Both the position numbers and the translations under genes were made by a program. From Phenylobacterium sp. Root1290 (GTDB lineage Bacteria > Pseudomonadota > Alphaproteobacteria > Caulobacterales > Caulobacteraceae): DNA of 64,000 bases. Shown here in pieces: positions 52,157 to 62,386 of this stretch (the stretch's first letter is position 1; the number at the start of each line of letters is the position of its first letter). The notes beneath the pieces are model-generated. The model was not told the DNA's origin. It did not search any database and saw nothing but the letters and a program-made list of their open reading frames with translations. The stretch spans positions 320,191 through 384,190 of the forward strand of contig NZ_LMEE01000002.1 in the NCBI RefSeq assembly GCF_001425305.1, given 5' to 3'.

Positions 52157-54226
52157 ATGACGGCTCGGACCTCCTGGTCTCACAATCTGGCGCTCAGCTT
52201 AGGCCTGTCGGTGGCCTATGCGGCCAGCGTGCTGTTCAGCCTGACCCTCACGCGCGAGGGGTCCGGGGTGGCGACCATCTGGCTGGCCGGTGGGATCATG
52301 GCCGCAGGCTTCCTGCTGTTGCCGCGGCGCTGGGGCGTGGGCATGGCGGCTATCTGCATCGCCTTTCAGTTCACCCTGAATCTTGTGGTCGGAAACACGC
52401 TGCTCGCGTCCGCGACGTTTCCCGCCCTCACCACCGCAGAGGCCGCAGCAACCGCCTGGTTGGCCCGCAAGGTGTGCGGTTCTACGATGCGCCTCACCAG
52501 CATGGCGCGGGTCGCAAAACTGATCTTCCTGGCCGTCGCGCCCGCCACCGGCCTGGCGGCCGTGCTCGCCGCAGACATCTTCACGCTCTACGGACGCAGC
52601 TTCAACACGGTGCTGGCCAGCTGGTTCTACGGGCACGCGCTGGGCATGGCGATCATGTTGCCGGCCTGCCTGATGGTGGCCCGCCCCGACATGATCCGGG
52701 ACTTCCGCCGTCCGTGGATGGAGCAGGTCGCCCTCTACGGACTGGTCGCCGGCTTGAGCGCCCTCACCGCGCTGCCCCTGCGGTTTCCGATTTCGCTGTT
52801 GCTGTTTCCGACCATGGCGCTGCTCGCCTTCCGACTCGGCCCCCGCGGGTCGGCTGTCGGCGCCCTGGTCATGGCCGTGACGCTGTCGAGCCTGATGTTC
52901 AGCCTGCCCGTCGGAGCGCTCGATGCAAGCTGGAGCCTGGCCGAGCGCGCGCGCAGCCTGCAGTTCCTGATCGCCATCAACTTCTTCACCAGCCTGGCGA
53001 TGGCCATCGTCATCGCCGACCAGAAGCGCATGAAGCGCCTTTGGGCCAGCCGCACGCGCATCGCGCGCGCCGCCCAGGCCCGCGCCATGGCCGCCGGCCA
53101 GGCCAAGACCGAATTCCTGGCGACCATGAGCCACGAGATCCGCACCCCGATGACCTCGATCGTCGGCTTCACCGAGGTGCTGCTCAAGCGCGAGGACCTG
53201 CCCGACCCCGCGCGCCGCCAGCTGGCGCTGATCGACCGGGCGGGCGCCTCGCTGCTCACCGTCGTCAACGATATCCTCGACTTCTCGAAGGTGGAGTCCG
53301 GCGAGGTCGAACTCTCGCTTGCCCCGGTCACGCCGCGCAGCGTCGCCCAGGACGCCCTGGCCATTGTCGCCGAGGCCGCCCGCCGCAAGGGGCTGGATCT
53401 GCAGCTCGGCTTCATCGGTCCGGTCGAACGGCCCGTGATGATCGACGACCTGCGGGTGCGGCAGATCCTGCTCAACCTGCTCTCCAACGCGATCAAGTTC
53501 ACCGAACAGGGCCGGGTCCGCCTGGACCTGCAGGCGCTGGAGACCGCCGACGCCACAACGCTGCGTTTCCGCGTCTCGGACACCGGGCCTGGCGTGCCTT
53601 CCGAACAGGCCGCACGGCTGTTCAAGCGCTTCAGCCAGGGCGACTCCTCGGTCAGTCGCACCCATGGCGGGACAGGCCTTGGCCTAGCCATCTGCCGCGG
53701 GCTGACCGATCTGATGGGCGGCAAGATCGGCGTCGAGAGCAAGCCGTCGGCTGGAGCGGTGTTCTGGTTCGAAATCCCGGCCCGCCCTTTGGAAGGCGCC
53801 GCGCCGGAGGCCGCCGAGCCCGCCGACGCCACGATGCTGAACGCGCGCGTGCTGCTGGTCGACGACCATCCTATGAACCGCGAGCTCGGCTCGACGGTGC
53901 TGAGCCTGCTGGGATGCGAGGTGATCCTGGCCGAGAACGGCGAAGAGGCGGTCAGCGCAGCCCAGACCAGCGGCTGCGACCTGATCCTGATGGACGTGCA
54001 CATGCCGCGCATGGACGGGCTGGAGGCCACCCGAGCCATCCGCTCCCTCGGCGGCGTTTGCGCCGAGGTGCCGATCATCGCCATGAGCGCCGACGTGATG
54101 CCCGAGATGGAGGCCGCCTGCCTGAAGGCTGGCATGAACGCCGCCGTCGGCAAGCCGATCCAGATCAGCGCCTTGCATCAGGTGCTGGCGCAATGGCTGC
54201 CGGGTCAGGGCGCGGCCGCGGCCTGA
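52157..54226 (+). CDS. Hybrid histidine kinase with MASE1-type membrane sensor and receiver domain
   Basis: A 689-residue protein. About eight membrane helices (residues about 10-300) resemble a MASE1 sensor. They are followed by a HisKA domain with H326 in TMSHEIRTPMTSIVGF, an ATPase domain with DTGPGVPSE and GTGLGLAI, and a C-terminal receiver (about 565-680; VDDHPMNREL, LILMDVHMPRMDG, AVGKPI). No DNA-binding output is present, so it likely passes phosphate to an Hpt protein elsewhere. ATG 52157 is preferred to an upstream GTG at 52109. The ABC importer genes follow on the same strand after 69 bases. Confidence 0.87.
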   Translation: MTARTSWSHNLALSLGLSVAYAASVLFSLTLTREGSGVATIWLAGGIMAAGFLLLPRRWGVGMAAICIAFQFTLNLVVGNTLLASATFPALTTAEAAATAWLARKVCGSTMRLTSMARVAKLIFLAVAPATGLAAVLAADIFTLYGRSFNTVLASWFYGHALGMAIMLPACLMVARPDMIRDFRRPWMEQVALYGLVAGLSALTALPLRFPISLLLFPTMALLAFRLGPRGSAVGALVMAVTLSSLMFSLPVGALDASWSLAERARSLQFLIAINFFTSLAMAIVIADQKRMKRLWASRTRIARAAQARAMAAGQAKTEFLATMSHEIRTPMTSIVGFTEVLLKREDLPDPARRQLALIDRAGASLLTVVNDILDFSKVESGEVELSLAPVTPRSVAQDALAIVAEAARRKGLDLQLGFIGPVERPVMIDDLRVRQILLNLLSNAIKFTEQGRVRLDLQALETADATTLRFRVSDTGPGVPSEQAARLFKRFSQGDSSVSRTHGGTGLGLAICRGLTDLMGGKIGVESKPSAGAVFWFEIPARPLEGAAPEAAEPADATMLNARVLLVDDHPMNRELGSTVLSLLGCEVILAENGEEAVSAAQTSGCDLILMDVHMPRMDGLEATRAIRSLGGVCAEVPIIAMSADVMPEMEAACLKAGMNAAVGKPIQISALHQVLAQWLPGQGAAAA

Positions 54227-54295
54227 ACTTTAGCGTCCGTCAGCCTTGGAACCGCGAGCGGCTGCGCTTAGGCTCGCCGGCGCTAAAGTCTGGGG

Positions 54296-55312
54296 ATGTC
54301 CATGAAACTCCTGCGTCTCGCCGCCGTCGCTCTCGCGGCCCTCGTTTGCGCCTGCTCGCCTAGCCAGAAGGACCAGGCGGCCAAAGCGCCTGACGGACGC
54401 ACCACGATCCGCTTCGCCACCGACTGGCGCGCCCAGGCCGAACAGGGCGGCTTCTATCAGGCCGTGGCGACCGGCGAGTACGCCAAGCGCGGCCTGGATG
54501 TGCAGATCGTGCAGGGCGGGCCCGGCGTGAACGTCCCGCAACTCCTGGCGTCCGGCGCCGTCGAGGCGGGCATGGGCTCCAACAGCTTCATCGTGATGAA
54601 CCTCGCCCAGGAGAAGATCCCGGTCAAAGCGGTCGCGGCGATGATGCAGAAGGACCCGCAGGTCCTGATCGCCCACCCTGACCAGGGGCTTGAGAAGATC
54701 GCCGACCTGAAGGGCCGCCCGATCCTGCTGTCGGACGCCTCGGTCACCGCCTTCTGGGTGTGGCTCAAGTCGAAGTACGGCTTCACCGACGATCAGGTGC
54801 GCAAGTACACCTTCAACGCCGCGCCGTTCCTGGCCGACAAGCGCGTGGTCCAGCAGGGCTATGTCACCTCCGAGCCCTACACCATCGAGAAACAGGCGGG
54901 CCTGAAGCCGAAGGTCTTCCTCCTGGCCGACGAAGGTTATCCCGGCTACGCGACCATGATCCTGGTCCCCGACAGCCTGATCGCCAAAAATCCGGCCGCT
55001 GTGAAAGCCTTCGTCGAGGCCTCGTCCGCCGGCTGGAAGAGCTATCTGCACGGCGACGCCGCGCCCGGCGATGCGTTGATCCGGAAGGACAATCCGGAGA
55101 TGACCCAGGATGTCCTGGACCAGGCGCGCGAGAAGCTGAAATCCTACGGGATCGTCGACTCGGGCGACGCGCAGACCGCCGGCGTCGGCGTGATGACCGA
55201 TGCGCGCTGGGCCGAGTTCTTCAACGTCGCCTCGAGTCAGGGCGTCTACCCCAAGGACATGGACTACAAGAGCGCCTACACGCTGCAGTTCGTCACGCCG
55301 GCGGCCAAGTAG
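54296..55312 (+). CDS. ABC transporter substrate-binding lipoprotein (NMT1/THI5-like)
   Basis: A 338-residue periplasmic-binding protein. The signal ends in a lipobox (VCAC, lipidated Cys20), and an NMT1/THI5 or SsuA-type fold follows (FATDWRAQAEQGGFYQAV, GGPGVNVPQLLASG). It is the first gene of a three-gene importer with ATPase and permease. The family brings in pyrimidine thiamin precursors, riboflavin, taurine, sulphonates or nitrate. The ligand is not clear, and I see no TPP or FMN riboswitch in the short leader. Confidence 0.87.
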   Translation: MSMKLLRLAAVALAALVCACSPSQKDQAAKAPDGRTTIRFATDWRAQAEQGGFYQAVATGEYAKRGLDVQIVQGGPGVNVPQLLASGAVEAGMGSNSFIVMNLAQEKIPVKAVAAMMQKDPQVLIAHPDQGLEKIADLKGRPILLSDASVTAFWVWLKSKYGFTDDQVRKYTFNAAPFLADKRVVQQGYVTSEPYTIEKQAGLKPKVFLLADEGYPGYATMILVPDSLIAKNPAAVKAFVEASSAGWKSYLHGDAAPGDALIRKDNPEMTQDVLDQAREKLKSYGIVDSGDAQTAGVGVMTDARWAEFFNVASSQGVYPKDMDYKSAYTLQFVTPAAK

Positions 55313-55362
55313 GGCGACGTGCGCGCACCAGTTCTGACGGTGAAACGGGCGAAAACGCCTCG

Positions 55363-55416
55363 CGCCCCTTCCCCCGCCCTTCGGGCGGTCCCCCTCCCCC
55401 GCTTCGCAGGGGAGGA
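55363..55416. repeat. Two-hairpin GC-rich intergenic repeat (REP-like)
   Basis: Two adjacent inverted repeats lie in the importer operon: CCGCCC/GGGCGG (55374-55379 and 55383-55388, three-base loop) and CCTCCCC/GGGGAGG (55393-55399 and 55409-55415, with a GCTTCGC loop). I recall such mosaic palindromes as common between genes in Caulobacterales genomes. The last arm is the ribosome-binding site of the ATPase gene, eight bases before its ATG. Confidence 0.6.
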
Positions 55417-55422
55417 AAGCGC

Positions 55423-56169
55423 ATGAGCATCGCCGCCCTCAAGGACGTCGAGGTCGATTACCCAGGACGTGGACGAGCGCTCGGGCCAGTCAGCCTGAGC
55501 ATCGAGCCTGGACAGATTCTGGCGTTGGTCGGGCCGTCCGGCTGCGGCAAGTCGACGGCTCTGCGGCTGCTGGCCGGGCTCGAGGGTCCGACGCGCGGAA
55601 CCCTGGAGCGGACGCCCGGCCGTGGCGAAACCGCCGTGGTGTTCCAGGCGCCGACGCTCGCCCCCTGGCTGACCGCTCGTGCCAACGTCTCCCTGCCCCT
55701 CGAACTGTCGGGAACACCGCGCGACGAGGCGCGCCGCCGCGCCGCTGAAGCCCTGGCCCGCGTTGGGCTGGCCGGCGCGGAAACCGCCCGGCCGGCGACG
55801 CTATCGGGCGGCATGGCCATGCGGGCCTCGCTGGCCCGCGCCATGGTCACCGAGCCGCGCCTGCTGCTGCTGGACGAACCCTTCGCCGCCCTTGACGAGA
55901 TCACCCGCCGGACCCTGGCCGACGATGTGCTGCGCCTCTGGGAGACGTCCCGCCCCGCGATCGTCTTTGTGACCCACAATGTCGAGGAGGCGGTCTACAT
56001 GGCCGACCGCGTCGCGGTGCTGACCCGCGGCCCCGGACGGCTGGCGGGCGTGACCCAGATCGACGCGCCCTTGCCCCGGCCTGAAGGCTTCCGCACCTCA
56101 TCGGTCTTCCGCGCTGCGGTCGAGCAGGTCTCAGGCCTGCTGGTCCAGGGCATGGAGACCGCATCGTGA
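55423..56169 (+). CDS. ABC transporter ATP-binding protein (SsuB/TauB/ThiZ type)
   Basis: A 248-residue ATPase with Walker A GPSGCGKST (about residues 37-45), signature LSGGMAMRASLARA, Walker B RLLLLDEPF and the switch His in VTHNVEEA. It energises the importer formed with the flanking binding protein and permease. The ATG at 55423 has GGGGAGG upstream inside the intergenic repeat. The open frame runs further back through the binding-protein gene, but that part is only a shadow. Its stop overlaps the permease start by four bases. Confidence 0.92.
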   Translation: MSIAALKDVEVDYPGRGRALGPVSLSIEPGQILALVGPSGCGKSTALRLLAGLEGPTRGTLERTPGRGETAVVFQAPTLAPWLTARANVSLPLELSGTPRDEARRRAAEALARVGLAGAETARPATLSGGMAMRASLARAMVTEPRLLLLDEPFAALDEITRRTLADDVLRLWETSRPAIVFVTHNVEEAVYMADRVAVLTRGPGRLAGVTQIDAPLPRPEGFRTSSVFRAAVEQVSGLLVQGMETAS

Positions 56170-56924
56170 GCCGCATCCTCGCCCCGCTCGTCCTGGTCGG
56201 CGTCCTGCTGGCGGCCTGGGAAATCGCCGTGCGCACCATGGGGGTGCCGGCGTACTTCCTACCGCCGCCATCGGGCGTCGCGATCGCCCTGGTGGAGAAC
56301 CTGCCGAGTCTGGCCGCCGCGGCATGGATCACCCTTTCGACCGCCCTGATCGCCCTGGTGGTCGCCAGCCTGCTCGCCGTCGGGCTGGCGGTCGTCGTCG
56401 GCCTCAACCCCTTGCTGGAGGCCGCGGTCAGGCCGCTCGCCTCGGTGCTGCAGGTGACGCCGGTGGTGGCCATCGCGCCGCTGGTGCTGATCTGGTCGGG
56501 GATCGATCATCCCGAGCGGGCGATCATCGCCCTGGCCGTGCTGGTCGCCTTCTTCCCGATCTTCTCCGGCGCCGTGACCGGCCTGCGCGCGGCCGACCCA
56601 GATCTCGAGCGGTTGTTCGACCTCTACGGCGCGGGTCGCTGGCAGCGGGTCCTGCGGTTGCGGCTTCCGTCCTCGGTCCCGTTCCTGCTCGAAGGCCACA
56701 AAGTCGGCGCGGGCCTGGCGATCATCGGCGCCGTGGTGGCCGAGTTCGGGGCCGGATCCGGGGGCGTGCGCGGTCTGGCGTGGCAGATCCTCGACGCCGG
56801 CAACAAGCTGCAGACTGCGCGGATGATCGCCGCGCTTGTCGTCTTGGGCCTGATGGGGGTGGCGCTGCATGCGCTGCTCGACAAGGCCGAGCGCATCGGC
56901 CTGACATGGTGGCGCGGACGTTAA
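56166..56924 (+). CDS. ABC transporter permease (SsuC/TauC/ThiX type)
   Basis: A 252-residue inner-membrane protein with six predicted helices. The cytoplasmic EAA-like coupling loop lies about residues 135-165 (AADPDLERLFDLYGAGRWQRV followed by RLPSSVPFLLEG). It forms the channel of the importer. The start is a GTG overlapping the ATPase stop. It is the last gene of the three-gene unit. Confidence 0.9.
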   Translation: MSRILAPLVLVGVLLAAWEIAVRTMGVPAYFLPPPSGVAIALVENLPSLAAAAWITLSTALIALVVASLLAVGLAVVVGLNPLLEAAVRPLASVLQVTPVVAIAPLVLIWSGIDHPERAIIALAVLVAFFPIFSGAVTGLRAADPDLERLFDLYGAGRWQRVLRLRLPSSVPFLLEGHKVGAGLAIIGAVVAEFGAGSGGVRGLAWQILDAGNKLQTARMIAALVVLGLMGVALHALLDKAERIGLTWWRGR

Positions 56925-56933
56925 GCTCAGCCG

Positions 56934-56949
56934 TTAGGCGAGCTTTAAG
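56934..56949 (+). promoter_or_regulatory. CtrA-like motif before the exported unknown gene
   Basis: TTAG-N7-TTAAG resembles the CtrA consensus TTAA-N7-TTAAC with two changes. It lies 25 bases before the ATG at 56974, and another GGTTAAC half-site follows at 56959. AT-rich TTAA motifs are unusual in this GC-rich DNA, but the match is partial. Confidence 0.3.
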
Positions 56950-56973
56950 CGGCTTGCGGTTAACGATGCAGGC

Positions 56974-57594
56974 ATGCGCGCCGTTTTCGCCATCCTCGTC
57001 GGCCTCGCCTGCCCGCTGAGCGCCGCCGCTCAGACCGCCGGCGACCGCTATGGGCCGACCTCGGTCGCACGCCTGAACCAGGCCGCCAGCGAGGCCTATC
57101 AAGGCCGGGCGCTGAGCTGGGCCAACAAACAGGCGGCCGTGCAAACCAACCCAGGCCAGGCTCTGCCGTCGGCGCCGACACCCTACCGCCAGCAGCCGAC
57201 CTATGCGCCGTTCCAGCCGCAGGTTCCCCTGCCGTTGCAGCAGCAGAAGCCGGTCGCCGCCGTCCAGCCCCAGCGCCTGCCGACGAGCATCTATGGCCAG
57301 GCCGCGCCGACCCCGGCCGCCACCGCGGCTCCGGCTCCGGTTCGCCAGACCGCTCCGGCGCCCGCTCCGCGCGCTGTCCAAGCGCCGCCCCAGCGCCTCG
57401 CCGCCGCGACGCCGGGCGGCGTGGGCGGAGCGCCCCGTTTCTACTCCGTCCATCGCGGCTACGGGATGACGCCCGATGCGATCCCCGAGCCGCCGGCCGG
57501 TGATCGGTTCGTACTCATCGGACCGCCCGATGCGCCGCAGAACGCGAAGACCGACGACGACGACGCACCGGACGCCCGTCCGGGCGCCTTCTGA
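56974..57594 (+). CDS. Exported Pro/Ala/Gln-rich protein of unknown function
   Basis: A 206-residue secreted protein. A signal peptide (about 1-19, cleaved near AAAQ) is followed by a low-complexity region rich in Pro, Ala and Gln (about 60-150) and an acidic C-terminus (about 188-200, including DDDD). No folded domain is recognised; FYSVHRGYGMTPDAIP (about 155-170) is the best ordered candidate. It is twelve bases before the DUF2336 gene, so the two are probably cotranscribed. CtrA-like half-sites lie just upstream. Confidence 0.7.
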   Translation: MRAVFAILVGLACPLSAAAQTAGDRYGPTSVARLNQAASEAYQGRALSWANKQAAVQTNPGQALPSAPTPYRQQPTYAPFQPQVPLPLQQQKPVAAVQPQRLPTSIYGQAAPTPAATAAPAPVRQTAPAPAPRAVQAPPQRLAAATPGGVGGAPRFYSVHRGYGMTPDAIPEPPAGDRFVLIGPPDAPQNAKTDDDDAPDARPGAF

Positions 57595-57606
57595 GAAGAC
57601 GCTTAA

Positions 57607-58704
57607 ATGGCCCGCAGCAAGCTTCACGACCTGATCGAGATGGCCAAGGAGCCGTCGAGCGAACGGCGGCGCGAGCTGCTGCGCGGTGTGACGGACCTGT
57701 TCTTCTCGAGCGACGACATGCGCGGCGGCGAGGAAATGGAGCTGTTCGACGACGTGCTCAGCCAGCTCGCCGGCGAAATGGAAGAAGCCGTGCGCGGCGA
57801 ACTGGCCCAGCGGATGTCCAGCGCCGCCAGCCCGCCGCGCGGCCTGCTGCGCGACCTGGCCCGCGACGTCTCGATCGACGTCGCCCGTCCGGTGCTGGAG
57901 AACTCCCGGGCGCTGACCGACGACGATCTGCTGTCGGTCGCCCGCACCCGTGGCCAGGACCACCTGCGCGCCATCTCGCAACGCCCGACGGTGTCCGAGG
58001 CCGTCTCAGAAGCCATCGTGGAACGCGGCGATGACGCCACGCTCGGCGTGCTGCTGGCCAATGAGGGCGCGGCGATGTCGCGCGAGGTGCAGGAGATGGT
58101 CGTCGACCGCGCGGTCGAGAACCCGGCGCTGCACGAGGCCGTGGTCACCCGCAAGGCGTTGCCGGTCGACCTGCTGAACGAGATGTACTTCGTGGTCGAG
58201 GCCCGGCTGCGCGGCGAGATCCTGGCCCGCAACGAGCTGGTCGATCCGGCCGAGCTGGACGCCGCCCTGGCCGCCGGCCGCAAGCAGCTGGCCGCCCGCG
58301 ACGGCGCCCTGCCCTCCGACTATTCCGACGCCGAAAAGCAGATCCGCGTGCTGCGCCTGCGCGGGGCGATCACGCCGCAGGTTCTGGCCGGCTTCCTGCG
58401 CGCCCGCGAGACCACCAAGTTCCTGGTGGCGCTGAGCGAACTGGCCGACATCGACTTCCACACCGCCCGACGGATCCTGGAGCGCCGCGAGCTCGACGCC
58501 CTGTCGATCGTCTGTAAGGCGGCCGGCTTCGAGCGATCGCTCTACCTCACCTTCGCGGTGCTGATCCTGGACCGCGACGCCAACGCCATGGGCCGCGCGC
58601 GCGAATACGGCGAGCTCTACGAGAACCTGCCGCGCGAAGCCGCCCAGCGCACGATCCGCTTCTGGCGCATGCGCCGCAAGACCGGCGACATGGCCGCGGC
58701 CTAG
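57607..58704 (+). CDS. DUF2336-domain protein
   Basis: A 365-residue soluble helical protein that fits the alphaproteobacterial DUF2336 family, with repeated paired-helix units (about 40-240; DVSIDVARPVLENS, LLANEGAAMSREVQEMVVDRAVENPALHEAVV). The repeats look HEAT-like and may serve as a scaffold. No catalytic motif is visible and the function is unknown. It follows the exported Pro-rich protein gene and converges on another unknown gene with a four-base CTAG overlap. Confidence 0.8.
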   Translation: MARSKLHDLIEMAKEPSSERRRELLRGVTDLFFSSDDMRGGEEMELFDDVLSQLAGEMEEAVRGELAQRMSSAASPPRGLLRDLARDVSIDVARPVLENSRALTDDDLLSVARTRGQDHLRAISQRPTVSEAVSEAIVERGDDATLGVLLANEGAAMSREVQEMVVDRAVENPALHEAVVTRKALPVDLLNEMYFVVEARLRGEILARNELVDPAELDAALAAGRKQLAARDGALPSDYSDAEKQIRVLRLRGAITPQVLAGFLRARETTKFLVALSELADIDFHTARRILERRELDALSIVCKAAGFERSLYLTFAVLILDRDANAMGRAREYGELYENLPREAAQRTIRFWRMRRKTGDMAAA

Positions 58705-60080
58705 TAGGCCGACTTCGCCGCGGTTCCCGCGTTCGCCAGCCGCTCCAGCGCGTCGGCGGCGATCACGCTGAGCGAGCGCAGGCCGAGTTCGCCGAAGACG
58801 TCGAGGGCGGCGTTCAGGGCCATGGCGGCGCTGGCGCGCTCGCCGCGGTCGACGCCGGTAATGTCCATGCGCGCTTCGTAAAGCCGGGCCAGATTGACCT
58901 GCAGCAGCGCCCAGGCCGCCGGTTCGCGCTTGGCGGAAATCGCCGCCAGCTCGATCTTGAACGCCGCCTCGGCCGCATCCAACACCGTCAGGTCGCCGGA
59001 CAGCTCAGCCGAGCGCGCCAGGCAGAGCGCCCGGTTCGAGGCGCCGAAGGCGCGCAGCGAGAGGCCCGGGGTTTTCTTCAGCACGTGCGCGGCGCGATCG
59101 TAGCAGGTCACGGCCTGCTCGTAGGCGCGCTCGGAGGCTCCGGCTTCGCCCAATGCCTGGAGCCCCTGAGCCAGCGCCGTCTGGACCCGCGCCCAATCGA
59201 GCGGGCTGTGCTCTCGCGAAAGCTCGCCGACCACATCGGCGAGGGCGTTGACCGCCTGGGCCAGCACCTCGACCTCGCCGATCATCTCGCCCTGAAGCGC
59301 CATGGCCTGGCCGCGCAGCGCCGCGGCGCGCGCCCAGCTCAGGGGCTCGTAGGCAGGGTCTAGGCCCTCGGCGGCCCGCTCGGCCTCCTCGCGGCCAGCG
59401 GCCAGGATGTCGATGTCGCGTAGCCGAGCGCCCCAGCCGATCAGGATGTCGGCCAACACCAGCCGGGCCTCGACCGCCAGCAGCCGCGCGGCGCGGCAAC
59501 GGCGGGTCAGGCTCTGCAGGCCGGCGATCGGGCCGGCGAAGCGTTGGGCGACTGCGCGAGCGGCGTGGGCGTCGCCCGTCGCCATCTGTTCGCGCGCCTC
59601 GATGGCGGCGATGCCGATATCGGCGAGCGGCAGCGACAGGCCGCCCCGCGCAGCGGCGCGCGCCTCACGGAAGGCCACGTCGGCGGCGGCGTTGAGGCCG
59701 TCATCGCCGAACAGTTCCGCGCCCAGCATGGCGCAGAACGCCTGCTCGCAGCGCGCCCTGGCCCAACCGTCGGGCCGGCGTTCACGATTGAAAGCTTCGG
59801 CCGCGGCCTCGGCGGTGGCGGCGGCCTTGCGCAGGATGGCGGCGTCGCCGGATCGCCTTGCGACCTCGCGCCAGACGATCGCGCTCTCCAGCCGGCGCTG
59901 CGCCTTGTCCTTGGCTCCGACACGGCCGGCGGCGACGTCGGCGGCCCGGCCCTCCTCGGCGATCATCTGCAAGTCGAGCAGTTCCAGCAGCGATGCGTCG
60001 CCGCCGGTCAGTCCGTCGCGCGGGGCGTTGACCGCGTCCGCGCCGAACAGACGCTTCAGTTCTCGACCGAACTCGAACAT
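58701..60080 (-). CDS. TPR-like helical repeat protein of unknown function (459 aa)
   Basis: A soluble 459-residue protein built of about eight repeated helical pairs from residue 60 to 450. They recur with W-A-R-A or W-A-x-x-Q elements (SAIVWREVARRSGD, PLSWARAAALRGQA, PLDWARVQTALAQG, AWALLQVNLARLYEA), as in degenerate TPR arrays. No catalytic residues or signal peptide are seen. It is probably a protein-interaction scaffold. Its promoter region holds a CtrA-like site and AT-rich DNA, and the gene shares its end with a DUF2336 gene. Confidence 0.75.
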   Translation of the reverse strand: MFEFGRELKRLFGADAVNAPRDGLTGGDASLLELLDLQMIAEEGRAADVAAGRVGAKDKAQRRLESAIVWREVARRSGDAAILRKAAATAEAAAEAFNRERRPDGWARARCEQAFCAMLGAELFGDDGLNAAADVAFREARAAARGGLSLPLADIGIAAIEAREQMATGDAHAARAVAQRFAGPIAGLQSLTRRCRAARLLAVEARLVLADILIGWGARLRDIDILAAGREEAERAAEGLDPAYEPLSWARAAALRGQAMALQGEMIGEVEVLAQAVNALADVVGELSREHSPLDWARVQTALAQGLQALGEAGASERAYEQAVTCYDRAAHVLKKTPGLSLRAFGASNRALCLARSAELSGDLTVLDAAEAAFKIELAAISAKREPAAWALLQVNLARLYEARMDITGVDRGERASAAMALNAALDVFGELGLRSLSVIAADALERLANAGTAAKSAY

Positions 60081-60196
60081 GCGAAGGCTCCGATCACCTC
60101 GCGACGTCTCAACACGGGACGCCTACGGAAGGTTCAGACCGGAAGCAGCAAAGCCGGAGCCGAGTTCGTAAACAAGTGGTTAACGCGCGGAGTATG

Positions 60197-60212
60197 GTTA
60201 ACAATAACTGAA
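60197..60212 (-). promoter_or_regulatory. CtrA-like motif before the TPR-like gene
   Basis: On the minus strand TTCA-N7-TTAAC differs from the CtrA consensus TTAA-N7-TTAAC at one of nine positions. It lies 117 bases before the gene start at 60080, and a second GTTAAC occurs at 60178-60183. The gene sits in a window with pleC, whose pathway sets CtrA activity, but no direct link is shown. Confidence 0.4.
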
Positions 60213-60220
60213 TAAAATGT

Positions 60221-60251
60221 GTTCGGCGCCAGCTCCGCTCTGGCGCCGAAC
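60221..60251 (-). terminator. Rho-independent terminator of prfC
   Basis: Twelve-base arms GTTCGGCGCCAG and CTGGCGCCGAAC with a seven-base loop are followed on the minus strand by ACATTTTATT. It begins 14 bases after the prfC stop and is the strongest terminator in the window. Confidence 0.88.
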
Positions 60252-60265
60252 TTGCTTAACGGCTG

Positions 60266-61864
<1,599 letters not shown>

Positions 61865-61906
61865 GGACGGCTGGTAGCGCAGCCGGGGCCGCCGCGAAAG
61901 CCCGCG

Positions 61907-62320
61907 TTATGCCGCCAGGCGACGCCAGACCTGCCGATCGGTCGACACGGTGTCCAGGACGCCCTGGTCCTGGGCGCTGGAAAGCCGGGCCATGACTTCG
62001 AAGTCCACATTGGCGTAGCGCAGCGTCACGTCCTCGGGAGCGCAGCCGTAGGCCGGGGCGACGAACAGGGCCGCATTGATCGACGGAGCCTTGGCGATGA
62101 TCAGGGTCGCCAGCCGCCGAGCCCGCTCAGGCTTGTCGAAGTGAAGCAGCGGGTCCTCGGCGTAGAGCTCCTGCCCCAGCTTGCTGACCACATTGAACGG
62201 CAACGCCCGGAACCTGCGCCCCGCCACTTTCGGCGAGAGCTTGGCTCCACTGAGGTTCAGGACAACGTCGTTCAGAAGAAAGAGCATACCAAGCAAGCGC
62301 TCGCGTTCGTGGAACGCCAT
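61907..62320 (-). CDS. Unknown conserved protein (137 aa)
   Basis: A 137-residue soluble protein with mixed helix and strand content and no recognised motif. The central LATLIIAKAPSINAALFVAPAYG stretch is moderately hydrophobic but too polar to be a membrane helix. It reads as a genuine gene by codon use. It lies 42 bases upstream of prfC on the same strand and 66 bases downstream of the DUF1491 gene, so the three may be expressed together. Confidence 0.65.
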   Translation of the reverse strand: MAFHERERLLGMLFLLNDVVLNLSGAKLSPKVAGRRFRALPFNVVSKLGQELYAEDPLLHFDKPERARRLATLIIAKAPSINAALFVAPAYGCAPEDVTLRYANVDFEVMARLSSAQDQGVLDTVSTDRQVWRRLAA

Positions 62321-62386
62321 GGTGTGCCATGGGCGTGCTTTCGCCCTCGTTGAGAAAGGCGGTGAATCCGCCGGTAACCGCGCTGG

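Noticed and set aside
52199..54153. Long minus-strand frames opposite the hybrid kinase
   Set aside because: Shadows of a kinase gene with complete HisKA, ATPase and receiver motifs.
54227..54295. Possible TPP or FMN riboswitch before the NMT1/THI5-type binding protein
   Set aside because: The gap is 69 bases and lacks the conserved cores of those riboswitches.
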